NCBI GenBank assembly: GCA_964600615.1
Contig: CAZRJK010000011.1
Span: 1-50,078, forward strand
DNA length: 50,078 bases
Direction: 5' to 3'
Source of the DNA: RUG11198 sp964600615
Lineage (GTDB): Bacteria; Bacillota_I; Bacilli_A; RF39; UBA660
The notes beneath the pieces are model-generated. The model saw nothing but the letters and a program-made list of their open reading frames with translations. It ran no database searches and was not told the DNA's origin. Shown one piece after another: positions 1 to 8,747 of the stretch. Position numbers and translations under genes: made by a program. Positions within the stretch are counted from its first letter, which is position 1, and every line of letters begins with the position of its first letter.

Positions 1-1748
1 ATATGGAAAAAGGTACTGGAGTTGTTAAAATTACTCCTGCTCATGATCCTAATGATTTTGAAGTTGGTAATAGGCATAATTTAGAGAGAGTAGTTATTAT
101 GAATGATGATGCTACAATGAATGAGAATGTTCCTTCTAAGTATCAAGGAATGACTAGAGAAGAGTGTAGAGATGTTGTTCTTAAGGATTTAGAGCGTGAA
201 GATTTACTTCTTAAGATAGAACCTATTGTTCATGAGGTTGGTCATTCTGAAAGAACTGGTGTTATGGTTGAGCCTATGATTAAGAAGCAATGGTTTGTTA
301 AGATGAGAGGATTAGCTGATCATGTTTTAGAGGTACAAAAGAAGAAAGATGAAAAAGTTAATTTTGTTCCTTCAAGGTATGAAAAAACGATGAATCATTG
401 GATGGAAATAACTTATGATTGGTGTATTTCTCGTCAATTGTGGTGGGGACATAGAATTCCTGCTTGGTATAAAGATGATGAAATATATGTTGGTATGGAA
501 AAACCAAAAGGAAGAGGTTGGGTTCAAGATAATGATGTATTAGATACTTGGTTTTCTAGTGCGTTATGGCCTTTTGCTACTTTGGGTTGGCCAGATAATA
601 CTAAGTTATTAGATAGGTATTATCCTAATCAATGCTTGGTTACTGGTTATGATATTATTCCTTTTTGGGTTAATAGAATGACTTTTCAAGGGGAAAAGTT
701 GATGGGTGAAAGACCTTTTGAGGATTGTTTAATTCATGGTTTAATAAGAGATAAATTAGGAAGAAAATTTAGTAAATCTTTAGGTAATGGTATTGATCCT
801 TTTGATATGGTTAAAGAGTATGGAGCTGATGCTTTAAGATATTATTTAGCTACTGATGTTGCTCCTGGTACTGATATGAAATTTGATGAGGATAAGATTA
901 AATCTACTTGGAATTTTATTAATAAGATATGGAATGCTTCTAGGTTTGTTCTTTCTAATATTGGTGATTTGAAAGAAATAAAATTAGAAGATTTAAAACC
1001 TGAGGATAAGTGGATTCTTACTAAATATGAAAAATGTATTCATGATGTTAGAAAATTTATGAATAAGTATCAATTTAATAATGCTGGTTCTATTATATAT
1101 GAATTTGCTTGGAATTATTTTTGTGATTATTATATAGAGATGGCTAAATATAGTATTGATACTAATAGTACTAAATCTACTTTGTGTTTTGTTTTAACTG
1201 GTATACTTAAAATGTTACAGCCTTTTATGCCTTATGTTACAGATGAGATATATTCTATGTTACCAGTAAAAGAAAGTGATGATATTATGATTTCTAGTTA
1301 TCCTAAATATGATAAGAAATTAATTTTTGATTTGGAAGAAAAAGTAGTTGATGATCAGGTTCTATTTATTAAGTCATTTAGAAATATTAAGGCTGAAAAT
1401 AATATTACTAAAGAAATGAAAGTAATGTTTGATACTGAGGATGATAATGATTTAATTGTTAAAATGTTAAAAATAAAGGATAATATTGTTAAGAAGCCTT
1501 TGGGTATTAAAGCATATAAGGTATTTAGTACTAGGGTAAGAGCACAAATATTTTTTGAAAAGGTTGAAACAGAAACTGAGAAGGCTAGTAGAGAGGCTCA
1601 AATTAAGTTGTTAGAGGCTTCTATTATGAGAAGAGAGAAATTATTAGCTAATGAGAATTATGTTAATAAGGCACCTAAAAATATTGTTGATATGGATAGA
1701 AAGAAATTAGAAGAGGAAAAAGAAAAATTAAGTGAATTAAAAAAGTAA
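1..1748 (+). CDS. valS: Valyl-tRNA synthetase, C-terminal part (5' end outside window)
   Basis: This is a class I aminoacyl-tRNA synthetase that charges tRNA-Val in the cytoplasm. The visible 581 residues start inside the editing domain (GTGVVKITPAHDPNDFEVG near residue 4) and run through DWCISRQLWWGHRIPAWY, the KMSKS-type loop, the anticodon-binding helical domain and a basic C-terminal coiled coil (about residues 525-581) typical of ValRS. Family members are about 880 residues long, so roughly 300 residues with the HIGH motif lie upstream; the first ATG in frame is internal. The signature loop reads RKFSKSLGN, with Phe in place of the usual Met. The stop codon lies inside the terminator hairpin that follows. 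The family call is certain. Confidence 0.97.
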   Translation, partial: MEKGTGVVKITPAHDPNDFEVGNRHNLERVVIMNDDATMNENVPSKYQGMTREECRDVVLKDLEREDLLLKIEPIVHEVGHSERTGVMVEPMIKKQWFVKMRGLADHVLEVQKKKDEKVNFVPSRYEKTMNHWMEITYDWCISRQLWWGHRIPAWYKDDEIYVGMEKPKGRGWVQDNDVLDTWFSSALWPFATLGWPDNTKLLDRYYPNQCLVTGYDIIPFWVNRMTFQGEKLMGERPFEDCLIHGLIRDKLGRKFSKSLGNGIDPFDMVKEYGADALRYYLATDVAPGTDMKFDEDKIKSTWNFINKIWNASRFVLSNIGDLKEIKLEDLKPEDKWILTKYEKCIHDVRKFMNKYQFNNAGSIIYEFAWNYFCDYYIEMAKYSIDTNSTKSTLCFVLTGILKMLQPFMPYVTDEIYSMLPVKESDDIMISSYPKYDKKLIFDLEEKVVDDQVLFIKSFRNIKAENNITKEMKVMFDTEDDNDLIVKMLKIKDNIVKKPLGIKAYKVFSTRVRAQIFFEKVETETEKASREAQIKLLEASIMRREKLLANENYVNKAPKNIVDMDRKKLEEEKEKLSELKK

Positions 1749-1770
1749 TATCATTGATATTACTTTTTTT
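1740..1770. terminator. Bidirectional terminator between valS and the convergent gene
   Basis: A 13-bp perfect stem (arms 1740-1752 and 1756-1768) closes a 3-nt loop and is flanked by A and T runs on both sides. It can therefore stop transcripts from either direction. It contains the valS stop codon and ends at the stop codon of the opposing gene. Confidence 0.88.
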
Positions 1771-2797
1771 ATGGTATTAATCCCCATCCAGTTACAACAT
1801 ATCTTCCATTTGTTTTTTTTGCGCCTCCGGCAGGATTATTTATTAATTCTTCATTTACTACCATGGTGGCTGATGTTCCACCATCTAGATTGGCAGCATT
1901 ATATGCGCCATATAATTCTAGGGTAGTAATTAAGTCTTGGAGTGATGCTCCATCAATATAGTTTTCACCATCTACGGATAAGAACATCATAACACCATCT
2001 TTTCTTTGAGCTATAGTCATTCTTGGTGATCTTCCCCATGGGTCTCCAACTATTTTTAATGTTTTTCCATTTACTATAAGGAATGGATCAAATGATAGGG
2101 CATCAACTATTCCAGCATCTAGTGCTTCTTTACCAGTAGCATTGGACATTAGTTTTAATTTTCCATCTTTTGTCATTCCAATGATATTATCTCTATATGT
2201 TTCTTCGTCTTGTTTATTTGACCAAATTATTTCTTTATTTTTTATAACATAACCTGTTGGAATATCGGAACCCATACCATTATCGATAAAACCTCCACCA
2301 TTTATGCAAACGATTCCCCCATATCTATCGCACATAGTTATTATTCTTTCTCCAAAGCCACCTATATTAAATTTTTTTGTATGGATAAGTTTTACTTTGG
2401 TTGGGTCATATATTGCTACAAGGTGGGCATCTGAACCTCCAACTTTTATTTCTAATACTTTATATAAATCGTTTCCTGGTTCTCTTGTTAATAATTCTTT
2501 TTCATATTTGTTTTTATATTTTGTTTTTTCTTCAGTATTGATTACTATATCATCTGTATTTACATCTTCATCTATTTTTACAAAATAATTACTTTGCATT
2601 ATTTTTTCTATTTTATCTTCACTAAAGAATACTCTTGCTATCCATTGATGTTCCATTGTATTCATTGCAGTGTTTACTAAGGTGTTTCTAATAAAAGTGT
2701 TTGGGCCGTACATTAGGATAAAACATGTTAATGCTAGTAAATCTAATATTACGAAGAGAATGGTTAACTTGTATACTTTTTTCTTTTTTCTTTTCAT
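1769..2797 (-). CDS. Membrane-anchored phosphodiester glycosidase (NAGPA domain) family protein
   Basis: This 342-residue protein has a basic N-terminus and one membrane segment (about residues 9-30). The rest is extracytoplasmic and matches the phosphodiester glycosidase (NAGPA/DUF2233) family. Diagnostic parts are INGGGF followed by GYVIKNKEIIW, SPRMTIAQ, and NLDGGTSATMVV near the C-terminus. Relatives hydrolyse or rearrange sugar phosphodiesters and often sit near exopolysaccharide genes in Firmicutes; the substrate here is unknown. It follows the upstream minus-strand gene by 4 nt, and its ribosome binding site (TGGAG) lies in the last codons of that gene, so the two are probably translationally coupled. 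The family call is firm and the role is inferred. Confidence 0.85.
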   Translation of the reverse strand: MKRKKKKVYKLTILFVILDLLALTCFILMYGPNTFIRNTLVNTAMNTMEHQWIARVFFSEDKIEKIMQSNYFVKIDEDVNTDDIVINTEEKTKYKNKYEKELLTREPGNDLYKVLEIKVGGSDAHLVAIYDPTKVKLIHTKKFNIGGFGERIITMCDRYGGIVCINGGGFIDNGMGSDIPTGYVIKNKEIIWSNKQDEETYRDNIIGMTKDGKLKLMSNATGKEALDAGIVDALSFDPFLIVNGKTLKIVGDPWGRSPRMTIAQRKDGVMMFLSVDGENYIDGASLQDLITTLELYGAYNAANLDGGTSATMVVNEELINNPAGGAKKTNGRYVVTGWGLIP

Positions 2798-2801
2798 AAT
2801 A

Positions 2802-4124
2802 TTACTCCATTCTATATGGATCTGATATACTACCAGTTCCTTTGGTTAGTTTTTCTTTATTTATACTAATTGTAGGTACAATATTTTTTTTAGTTTCTAC
2901 AGATTCTATTGTTATTGTTCCGTCATTTTCTTTTATATATATTAAGCCATTATTTTCATTTGTTCCTGTAGCTAAGAAATAATTATTTAAGTTATTTAGA
3001 ATTGGATCTCCAATACTTAGAGTATATACTTTTGTATCTACTTTTTTATCTAATATATCTTTATAATTATAATTATTACTTTCTCCATAATAATAGTTAT
3101 TGTAATAATTGGTTAAAATATTGTTTTTATAATTTAGATTATTTAAGTATGTATGATTTAGATAATAGGCTAGTGAATTATACACTGTATCATTATGAAA
3201 GTAAGTGTTTTTAGAATAAGAATATTCTAATTTTTCACTTTTTTCTTTTAAATAATCATTTAATGATAGTTTTAATGTATCTTTATTAATATCATAAACT
3301 CTGTATATGTCTTCATCTAATTTTACATATGAAGCAAATAATTGATTTTCTTCTTCGATTATAAATGGGTCTTCTTTGGTTCCTGTTCCTTTAACTAAAT
3401 TGATGTCTTCTTTTATTGTTATAGTTGGTTTAATACCATAAATTTCTGTTCCATCATTGCTATCTAATTCTCCTTTAGAATTTAAATACCATATTTCATC
3501 ATCTTTTTTATTGTTAAGATAGATGTAGTAGCCATTATTTATAAAGCTATCTTTAGCTCCAGTATTTATGTAATCATTTATATCTAATAGGGAAAAATAA
3601 TTGTCATCATTTTCTTTTTTACAAGTAATATTTTTGATATCTTTTATATTATCTTCGCAACTTTTAGTTTGGGTTAAATAATCATCTATATTTGTAATAT
3701 TATTTTCTAATATTCCAGTGTTTTTTTCTTCTTTTATTTTATTCATCCATTTTGTTGGATAGTTATTTGTACCATATGCTAATAGAGTTATTGGTTCTTC
3801 TGTTATTAATAGTACTTTTTTATCATCAGTTATCTTTATTATTCGCCATGTTATATTACTATATTCTAAGTAATTATTGTTAGCATTTTTATAAAAGTAA
3901 TAGTCTTTATTTATTCTTTTTAAGTCTTTATTCTTTATATTATTTTTTAATATGGTTTGATATAATGAATTATCATTATTAGTGTCTTCTGGCTTCTTTT
4001 TTGAATCTAAGTAAAAGTAAACTGTTCTACTGCCATACCATAATACACATACTAATAAGAATATAAAACTTATAAAACAAAATAGTTTTTGTATACTTAT
4101 TCTTGTCCTTCTTTTTTTAGTCAA
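2802..4124 (-). CDS. Anchored extracytoplasmic protein with two repeated Firmicute surface motifs
   Basis: This 440-residue protein has one N-terminal membrane segment (about residues 12-33) and a large Asn-, Tyr- and Lys-rich outer part. I recognise no enzyme. The outer part holds two related modules. Each ends in a PTI.I strand followed by KGTG(T/S)..DP(F/Y)..E, at about residues 232-256 and 416-440. This resembles the RPVITL...GTGT..NPY ending of DUF6273-like surface domains in gut Firmicutes, and WRIIKITDDKKVLLIT near residue 93 also fits that group. The start is TTG at 4124, with GGTG a few bases upstream. It is first of a two-gene minus-strand unit with the glycosidase and has a good promoter at 4159-4187. 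Confidence 0.7.
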   Translation of the reverse strand: MTKKRRTRISIQKLFCFISFIFLLVCVLWYGSRTVYFYLDSKKKPEDTNNDNSLYQTILKNNIKNKDLKRINKDYYFYKNANNNYLEYSNITWRIIKITDDKKVLLITEEPITLLAYGTNNYPTKWMNKIKEEKNTGILENNITNIDDYLTQTKSCEDNIKDIKNITCKKENDDNYFSLLDINDYINTGAKDSFINNGYYIYLNNKKDDEIWYLNSKGELDSNDGTEIYGIKPTITIKEDINLVKGTGTKEDPFIIEEENQLFASYVKLDEDIYRVYDINKDTLKLSLNDYLKEKSEKLEYSYSKNTYFHNDTVYNSLAYYLNHTYLNNLNYKNNILTNYYNNYYYGESNNYNYKDILDKKVDTKVYTLSIGDPILNNLNNYFLATGTNENNGLIYIKENDGTITIESVETKKNIVPTISINKEKLTKGTGSISDPYRME

Positions 4125-4158
4125 TACTGCACCAACTTTCTACTTATCAACAAATAAA

Positions 4159-4187
4159 ATTATAACATTTTATGTTTTATTTGACAA
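4159..4187 (-). promoter_or_regulatory. Sigma-70-type promoter of the minus-strand two-gene unit
   Basis: On the minus strand, TTGTCA (4187-4182) is followed by exactly 17 bp and then a perfect TATAAT (4164-4159). It drives the anchored protein starting at 4124. The -35 shares bases with a plus-strand TTGACA at 4181-4186, which may form part of a divergent promoter for the glycan locus; its -10 (TATGTA at 4203-4208) is weak. Confidence 0.62.
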
Positions 4188-4264
4188 TAGTTAATTTATG
4201 GTTATGTAAATTGCTAAATTTGTTTTAATATGTTAAACTTATATTGAGATGTGGGTGTATGAGG

Positions 4265-5206
4265 ATGAAAAAGTTATCTGTTATTGTTCCTTGCTTTAAT
4301 GAAGAAGAGAGTATTCCATTGTTTTATAAAGAGATTAATAAAGTATCCAAAAATATGAAATATGTCTCTTTTGAATTTATTTTTGTTAATGATGGTAGTA
4401 TGGATAAGACACTTGAGGTAATTAAAAAAATTAGAAAGAAAGATAATAGAGTTAGATATATTTCTTTTTCAAGAAATTTTGGTAAGGAAGCTTCGATGTA
4501 TGCGGGATTAGAAGCTAGTAGTGGTGATTATGTAACTTTGATGGATGCTGATTTACAAGATCCTCCTTATATGTTAGAAGAGATGTATAAATTAATTGTT
4601 GATGATAATTATGATTGTGTTGGTACGAGAAGAGTTACTAGGAAAGGGGAACCTGTTATAAGAAGTTTCTTTGCTAGGTTATTTTATAGAATTATTAATA
4701 AACTTAGTAATATAGAAATGGTAGATGGGGCTAGAGATTATAGGTTAATGACTAGGCAGATGGTTAATTCTATAATTAGTTTGAAAGAATATAATAGATA
4801 TTCCAAAGGTTTATTTAGTTTTGTGGGATTTAAGACTAAATGGTTAGAATATGAGAATGTAGAAAGAGTAGCTGGAGAAACTAAGTGGAGTTTTTGGAAA
4901 TTATTTATTTATGCTATAGATGGTATATGTGCTTTTTCTACTAAGCCTTTGGTTATATCTGCTGTTATTGGTTTTTTGTTTTGTGTTATTAGTTTTATTA
5001 TGATTATTGTTATAATTATTAAAACTTTAATATATGGAGATCCTGTTAGTGGATGGCCTAGTTTGGTATGTATTATTTTTATGGTAAGTGGTATTCAACT
5101 TTTTTGTATGGGGATTATGGGTGAGTATTTATCTAAGACATATTTAGAAACTAAGAAGAGGCCTATATATATAATTAAGGAAAGTAGTGAGGATAAAAAA
5201 ATATGA
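4265..5206 (+). CDS. GtrB-like polyprenyl-phosphate glycosyltransferase (GT2)
   Basis: This GT2 enzyme of the DPM1/GtrB type is predicted to move a sugar from a nucleotide donor to undecaprenyl phosphate at the inner face of the membrane. It shows SVIVPCFNEEESI at the N-terminus, NDGSMDKT, the metal-binding DADLQDPP, and two C-terminal membrane helices followed by GEYLSKTYLETKKRPIYII, the classic GtrB tail. I place the start at ATG 4265 because GGTG lies 7 nt upstream; a TTG at 4244 and an ATG at 4259 are in frame but poorer. It opens the plus-strand glycan locus and overlaps the following lipoprotein gene by 4 nt. A GtrA partner lies about 31 kb downstream. Confidence 0.88.
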   Translation: MKKLSVIVPCFNEEESIPLFYKEINKVSKNMKYVSFEFIFVNDGSMDKTLEVIKKIRKKDNRVRYISFSRNFGKEASMYAGLEASSGDYVTLMDADLQDPPYMLEEMYKLIVDDNYDCVGTRRVTRKGEPVIRSFFARLFYRIINKLSNIEMVDGARDYRLMTRQMVNSIISLKEYNRYSKGLFSFVGFKTKWLEYENVERVAGETKWSFWKLFIYAIDGICAFSTKPLVISAVIGFLFCVISFIMIIVIIIKTLIYGDPVSGWPSLVCIIFMVSGIQLFCMGIMGEYLSKTYLETKKRPIYIIKESSEDKKI

Positions 5207-5862
5207 AAAAAGTTGTTATAGTTATTTTAATTATTCTTTTATGTGGTTGTAATAATAAAGTAGAGAATAAAGTAGATGATGTTACGGATAAAGTAGTTAA
5301 TGCTAAAGAGGAAGAAAATAAAGAAGAAGAGGTTGTTGTTAATAATAATCCTATTAAGCTTGCTTTATATGTTAATAAGGAAAAAGTATCTACTTATAGT
5401 AGTCCTATGAATCAATTTACGGATATTGTTTCTTTGGAATGTTTTTATACAGATGAAGATAGGGTAAGTAATGGTAAATTTAAAGATGTATTTAATAGTT
5501 ATTATGGTAATTATAGTGATATTGATAAGTATAAGATAGGTTATAGAATTAGATTTAGTACTGTGGATGGAGAAGTTGATAGATATATTTATAGGCCTAG
5601 AGATGTAGAAGCTTATTTTAATTATATACAGACTTATTTATACGATGATATACATCAGGATTCGGGATGGTATAGTCATGTAGAAGAGAAAGATTATACT
5701 GATAATACTTTACTTACTTCTGTTAAGCTTACTGCTAGTGTGGATATTGCTAAGGTTAATAGTGATGTTAGTGTTAGTGTATTTAGTTATTGTGATGATG
5801 ATATAGTTGATGGTAAATATATTGGTAAAAATGAGTATACTGTCGTTATTAATAAGGTTTAA
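5203..5862 (+). CDS. Putative lipoprotein of unknown function
   Basis: This 219-residue protein begins with a short signal peptide ending in a lipobox (LLCGC, with Cys at residue 16), so it is predicted to be lipid-anchored on the outer face of the membrane. A low-complexity acidic and basic linker (Glu-, Lys-, Val- and Asn-rich, about residues 20-50) follows, then a globular part of about 165 residues that I do not recognise. The ATGA overlap with the upstream GtrB-like gene indicates co-translation. The neighbour suggests a role in envelope glycan assembly, but the sequence gives no direct evidence of activity. Confidence 0.75.
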   Translation: MKKVVIVILIILLCGCNNKVENKVDDVTDKVVNAKEEENKEEEVVVNNNPIKLALYVNKEKVSTYSSPMNQFTDIVSLECFYTDEDRVSNGKFKDVFNSYYGNYSDIDKYKIGYRIRFSTVDGEVDRYIYRPRDVEAYFNYIQTYLYDDIHQDSGWYSHVEEKDYTDNTLLTSVKLTASVDIAKVNSDVSVSVFSYCDDDIVDGKYIGKNEYTVVINKV

Positions 5863-5887
5863 TAATGTAAACTTATTATTAAGATTG

Positions 5888-5916
5888 TTGATATAAATAA
5901 TTATATATGTTAATAT
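5888..5916 (+). promoter_or_regulatory. Promoter of tagO and the rml genes
   Basis: TTGATA (5888-5893), a 17-bp spacer and TAATAT (5911-5916) lie in the only gap between the lipoprotein gene and tagO. The start of transcription would be near 5922, just ahead of the AGAGGTG ribosome binding site. Confidence 0.5.
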
Positions 5917-5933
5917 TTTTTTAGAGGTGTATT

Positions 5934-6971
5934 ATGGATTTAAAGAGAATATTTTTAATATTAATTTTAACTTTTTCATTTGTTGTTTTATTTATGCCAA
6001 TAATAAAAGAGATTGCTATTCATATAGGGGCTATGGATATTCCTAATGGTAGGAAGGTTCATAATAAGCCTATTCCTAGATTAGGAGGGTTAGGAATTTA
6101 TTCTGGTTTTTTACTTGGTTATGTTATATTTGGATATCAGTCTATTCAGATGAATTCTGTTTTAATTGGTAGTTTTATTATACTTATAACTGGGATTATT
6201 GATGATATTAAGCCTATTAGGGCGAGACATAAATTAATAGGTCAAATTATTGCTGCTTCGGTTATACCTTTATTTGGTAATATAGTTCTTCGTGATATTA
6301 GTGCCTTTGGTATATATATTAATTTTGGAGTTTTGAGTTATCCTATTACAATTTTATTTATTGTAGCGATTATTAATTGTTTAAATTTAATTGATGGATT
6401 AGATGGACTTGCTGGTGGTATTGCTGCTATTTATTTTGCAATGATAGGTGTAATTGCTATTATTTTAAATAATAGTAGTGGATTGGATACTATTTTAACT
6501 TTTATAATGTTAGGCTGTACTTTAGGATTTTTAGTACATAATTTTAATCCAGCTTCTATTTTTATGGGTGATTCTGGTAGTATGTTTTTGGGATATATTA
6601 TATCGGTTATAGCACTTCTTGGATATAAGAATGTTACTTTTACTTCTTTGATTGTACCTGTATTTTTGCTTGCTATACCTATTGTTGATATGCTGCTTGC
6701 AATAATTAGAAGAGTTAAGAATCATGAGTCGATTGCGACTCCTGATAAGTTACATTTACATCATAGATTATTGAAATTAAATACTTCAGTTAGAAAGACG
6801 GTTTTAATTATATATTTTATTGATATTTTATTTGCTATTGCATCATTAATTTATGTTCTTAGCGATAGGGTAAGTGGAATAATAATATATGTTATACTTT
6901 TAATTTTGGTTTTATTATTTTTATATAAAACAAATACTATTTATAATAAAAATGAGGGAGGTAAGAAATAG
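5934..6971 (+). CDS. tagO: Undecaprenyl-phosphate GlcNAc/HexNAc-1-phosphate transferase (TagO/WecA type)
   Basis: This polytopic enzyme of the MraY/WecA/TagO family should transfer a HexNAc-1-phosphate to undecaprenyl phosphate, which starts wall teichoic acid or rhamnan-type glycan synthesis. At 345 residues it has the normal length, with about ten hydrophobic segments. Motifs in order are IDIPNGRKVHNKPIPRLGG-like residues after the first helix (MDIPNGRKVH), IDDIKPI, NLIDGLDGLAGG, NFNPASIFMGDSGSMFLG and the HLHHRL loop. The AGAGGTG ribosome binding site and ATG at 5934 are clear. It leads the rml genes, with rmlA starting one base after its stop, so the initiator and the rhamnose supply are co-expressed. 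Confidence 0.93.
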   Translation: MDLKRIFLILILTFSFVVLFMPIIKEIAIHIGAMDIPNGRKVHNKPIPRLGGLGIYSGFLLGYVIFGYQSIQMNSVLIGSFIILITGIIDDIKPIRARHKLIGQIIAASVIPLFGNIVLRDISAFGIYINFGVLSYPITILFIVAIINCLNLIDGLDGLAGGIAAIYFAMIGVIAIILNNSSGLDTILTFIMLGCTLGFLVHNFNPASIFMGDSGSMFLGYIISVIALLGYKNVTFTSLIVPVFLLAIPIVDMLLAIIRRVKNHESIATPDKLHLHHRLLKLNTSVRKTVLIIYFIDILFAIASLIYVLSDRVSGIIIYVILLILVLLFLYKTNTIYNKNEGGKK

Positions 6972-6972
6972 T

Positions 6973-7848
6973 ATGAAAGGAATTATTTTAGCGGGTGGCT
7001 CAGGTACTAGGTTATATCCTATAACTGAAGGAACTAGTAAGCAATTGGTTCCAGTATATGATAAGCCAATGATTTATTATCCTCTTTCTGTTTTAATGGA
7101 AGCAGGTATTAGGGATATATTAATCATTACTACAGAAGAGGATCAAAAGAGTTTTATTAGGTTACTTGGAGATGGTAAAAAATTTGGTGTTAATCTAAAT
7201 TATGCTATTCAACCAAGTCCAGATGGTTTGGCACAGGCTTTTATTATTGGTGAAAGATTTATAGGTGATGATGCGTGTGCTATGGTGCTTGGAGATAATA
7301 TTTTTTATGGTAGTGGTTTGAATGATGTTTTAAAAGAAGCTGCTATGAATACTGGTGATGGTAAGGCTACTATATTTGGATATCAAGTTAAAGATCCTGA
7401 GAGATTTGGTATTATGGAAATTGATAGTAAAGGTAATGTTTTAAGTGTTGAAGAGAAACCTAAACAACCTAAGAGTGATTATGCTATTACTGGTTTATAT
7501 TTTTATCCTAAGGGTGTTAGTAAGATGGCTCATGAGGTTAAACCTTCTGATAGAGGAGAATTAGAGATTACTACTTTAAATGATATGTATTTGCAGGAAG
7601 GACAGTTAAAGGCTTGTTTGCTTGGCGAAGGTTATACTTGGTTTGATACTGGTACATTTGATAGTTTGATTGATGCTGCTAATATGATTAGATCTATTCA
7701 AAGTAATAGGGATAGAGTTATTTGTTGTCCTGAATATATTGGATATGTAAATGGATGGATTTCTGATAAGGATTTTGGGGAAAGAGCAGAACTTCTTAAG
7801 AAAAATAGTTATGGACAATATTTAGGAAAAGTATTAAAGAAGAAATAG
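6973..7848 (+). CDS. rmlA: Glucose-1-phosphate thymidylyltransferase
   Basis: RmlA joins glucose-1-phosphate and dTTP to give dTDP-glucose, the first step of dTDP-L-rhamnose synthesis. The 292-residue protein has the family length and shows KGIILAGGSGTRLYPIT at the N-terminus, the donor loop QPSPDGLAQA, VLGDNIFYG, and EKPKQPKSDYAITGLYFY. I chose ATG 6973, ten bases after GGGAGGT, over an in-frame ATG at 6952 that lies inside tagO and precedes that site. It is the first of four contiguous rml genes. Confidence 0.97.
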   Translation: MKGIILAGGSGTRLYPITEGTSKQLVPVYDKPMIYYPLSVLMEAGIRDILIITTEEDQKSFIRLLGDGKKFGVNLNYAIQPSPDGLAQAFIIGERFIGDDACAMVLGDNIFYGSGLNDVLKEAAMNTGDGKATIFGYQVKDPERFGIMEIDSKGNVLSVEEKPKQPKSDYAITGLYFYPKGVSKMAHEVKPSDRGELEITTLNDMYLQEGQLKACLLGEGYTWFDTGTFDSLIDAANMIRSIQSNRDRVICCPEYIGYVNGWISDKDFGERAELLKKNSYGQYLGKVLKKK

Positions 7849-7856
7849 GTGATAAA

Positions 7857-8744
7857 ATGAAATTTTTGATAACTGGATATAAGGGACAATTAGGTTATGA
7901 TATTGTAAGAGAATTAGAAAAAAGAGGTTATAAAGATTATTTAGCAATTGATAAAGAAGAGATGGATATTACTAATAAAGATGATGTAATGAAAGTAATT
8001 GGGGAATATCATCCTGATGTAATATTTCATTGTGCTGCTTGGACTGCTGTTGATAAGGCTGAGGATATGGAAGAAGCTTGTTATAATGTAAATGTTGTTG
8101 GTACTAAGAATATAGTAGATGCTTCAATAGATATAGGGGCTAAGATATTATATATGTCTACTGATTATGTTTTTGATGGTAAGAAAGAAGGGTTATATGT
8201 TGAGGATGATCCTGTTAATCCTATGAGTGTATATGGTAGAACTAAGTATCAGGGTGAAGAAGAAGTAAGAAGAAATCCTAAACATTATATAACTAGAATA
8301 TCTTGGGTATTTGGTATTAATGGTAATAATTTTATTAAGACAATGATAAAATTAAGCGAAACTAAGAAAGAATTAACAGTTGTAGATGATCAAGTTGGTA
8401 CACCTACTTATACGGTAGATTTATCTAGATTACTTGTTGATATGGCTCTTACTGATAAATATGGGACATATCATTCAACTAATGAAGAGTATTGTTCTTG
8501 GGCTGAGTTTGCTTCTTATATTTTTGATAGTAATAATATAGATACTAAGGTTATTCCTGTTTCTACGGAGGAATATTTAGAAAAGTCTAATAATAAGCAA
8601 GCTTATAGGCCAAGAAATAGTAAATTATCTAAAGAGAAATTAAAAAATAGTGGTTTTGAACTTCTTCCTACTTGGAAGAATGCAACTGATAGATATTGTG
8701 ATGAATTAGAGAAAGCTAAAATATTAGTAAGGAAAAGAGGTTAA
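7857..8744 (+). CDS. rmlD: dTDP-4-dehydrorhamnose reductase
   Basis: RmlD performs the last step, NAD(P)H-dependent reduction of dTDP-4-keto-L-rhamnose. The 295-residue protein is a short-chain dehydrogenase with the nucleotide-binding start FLITGYKGQLG, the family-typical DITN, HCAAWTAVDKAEDM, STDYVFDG, and the catalytic Tyr and Lys in YGRTKYQGE. VVDDQVGTPTYTVDLS is a strong RmlD signature. It lies 8 nt after rmlA with AGGTGAT before the ATG. Its place between rmlA and rmlB, not at the end, is less common. Confidence 0.96.
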   Translation: MKFLITGYKGQLGYDIVRELEKRGYKDYLAIDKEEMDITNKDDVMKVIGEYHPDVIFHCAAWTAVDKAEDMEEACYNVNVVGTKNIVDASIDIGAKILYMSTDYVFDGKKEGLYVEDDPVNPMSVYGRTKYQGEEEVRRNPKHYITRISWVFGINGNNFIKTMIKLSETKKELTVVDDQVGTPTYTVDLSRLLVDMALTDKYGTYHSTNEEYCSWAEFASYIFDSNNIDTKVIPVSTEEYLEKSNNKQAYRPRNSKLSKEKLKNSGFELLPTWKNATDRYCDELEKAKILVRKRG

Positions 8745-8747
8745 ATA

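Noticed and set aside
2304..2588. A plus-strand open frame inside the phosphodiester glycosidase gene
   Set aside because: It is a shadow of the minus-strand gene, whose protein has clear family motifs.
5860..5884. A 6-bp A-T hairpin after the lipoprotein gene as a terminator
   Set aside because: The stem is all A-T with an 8-nt loop and no T run directly after it.
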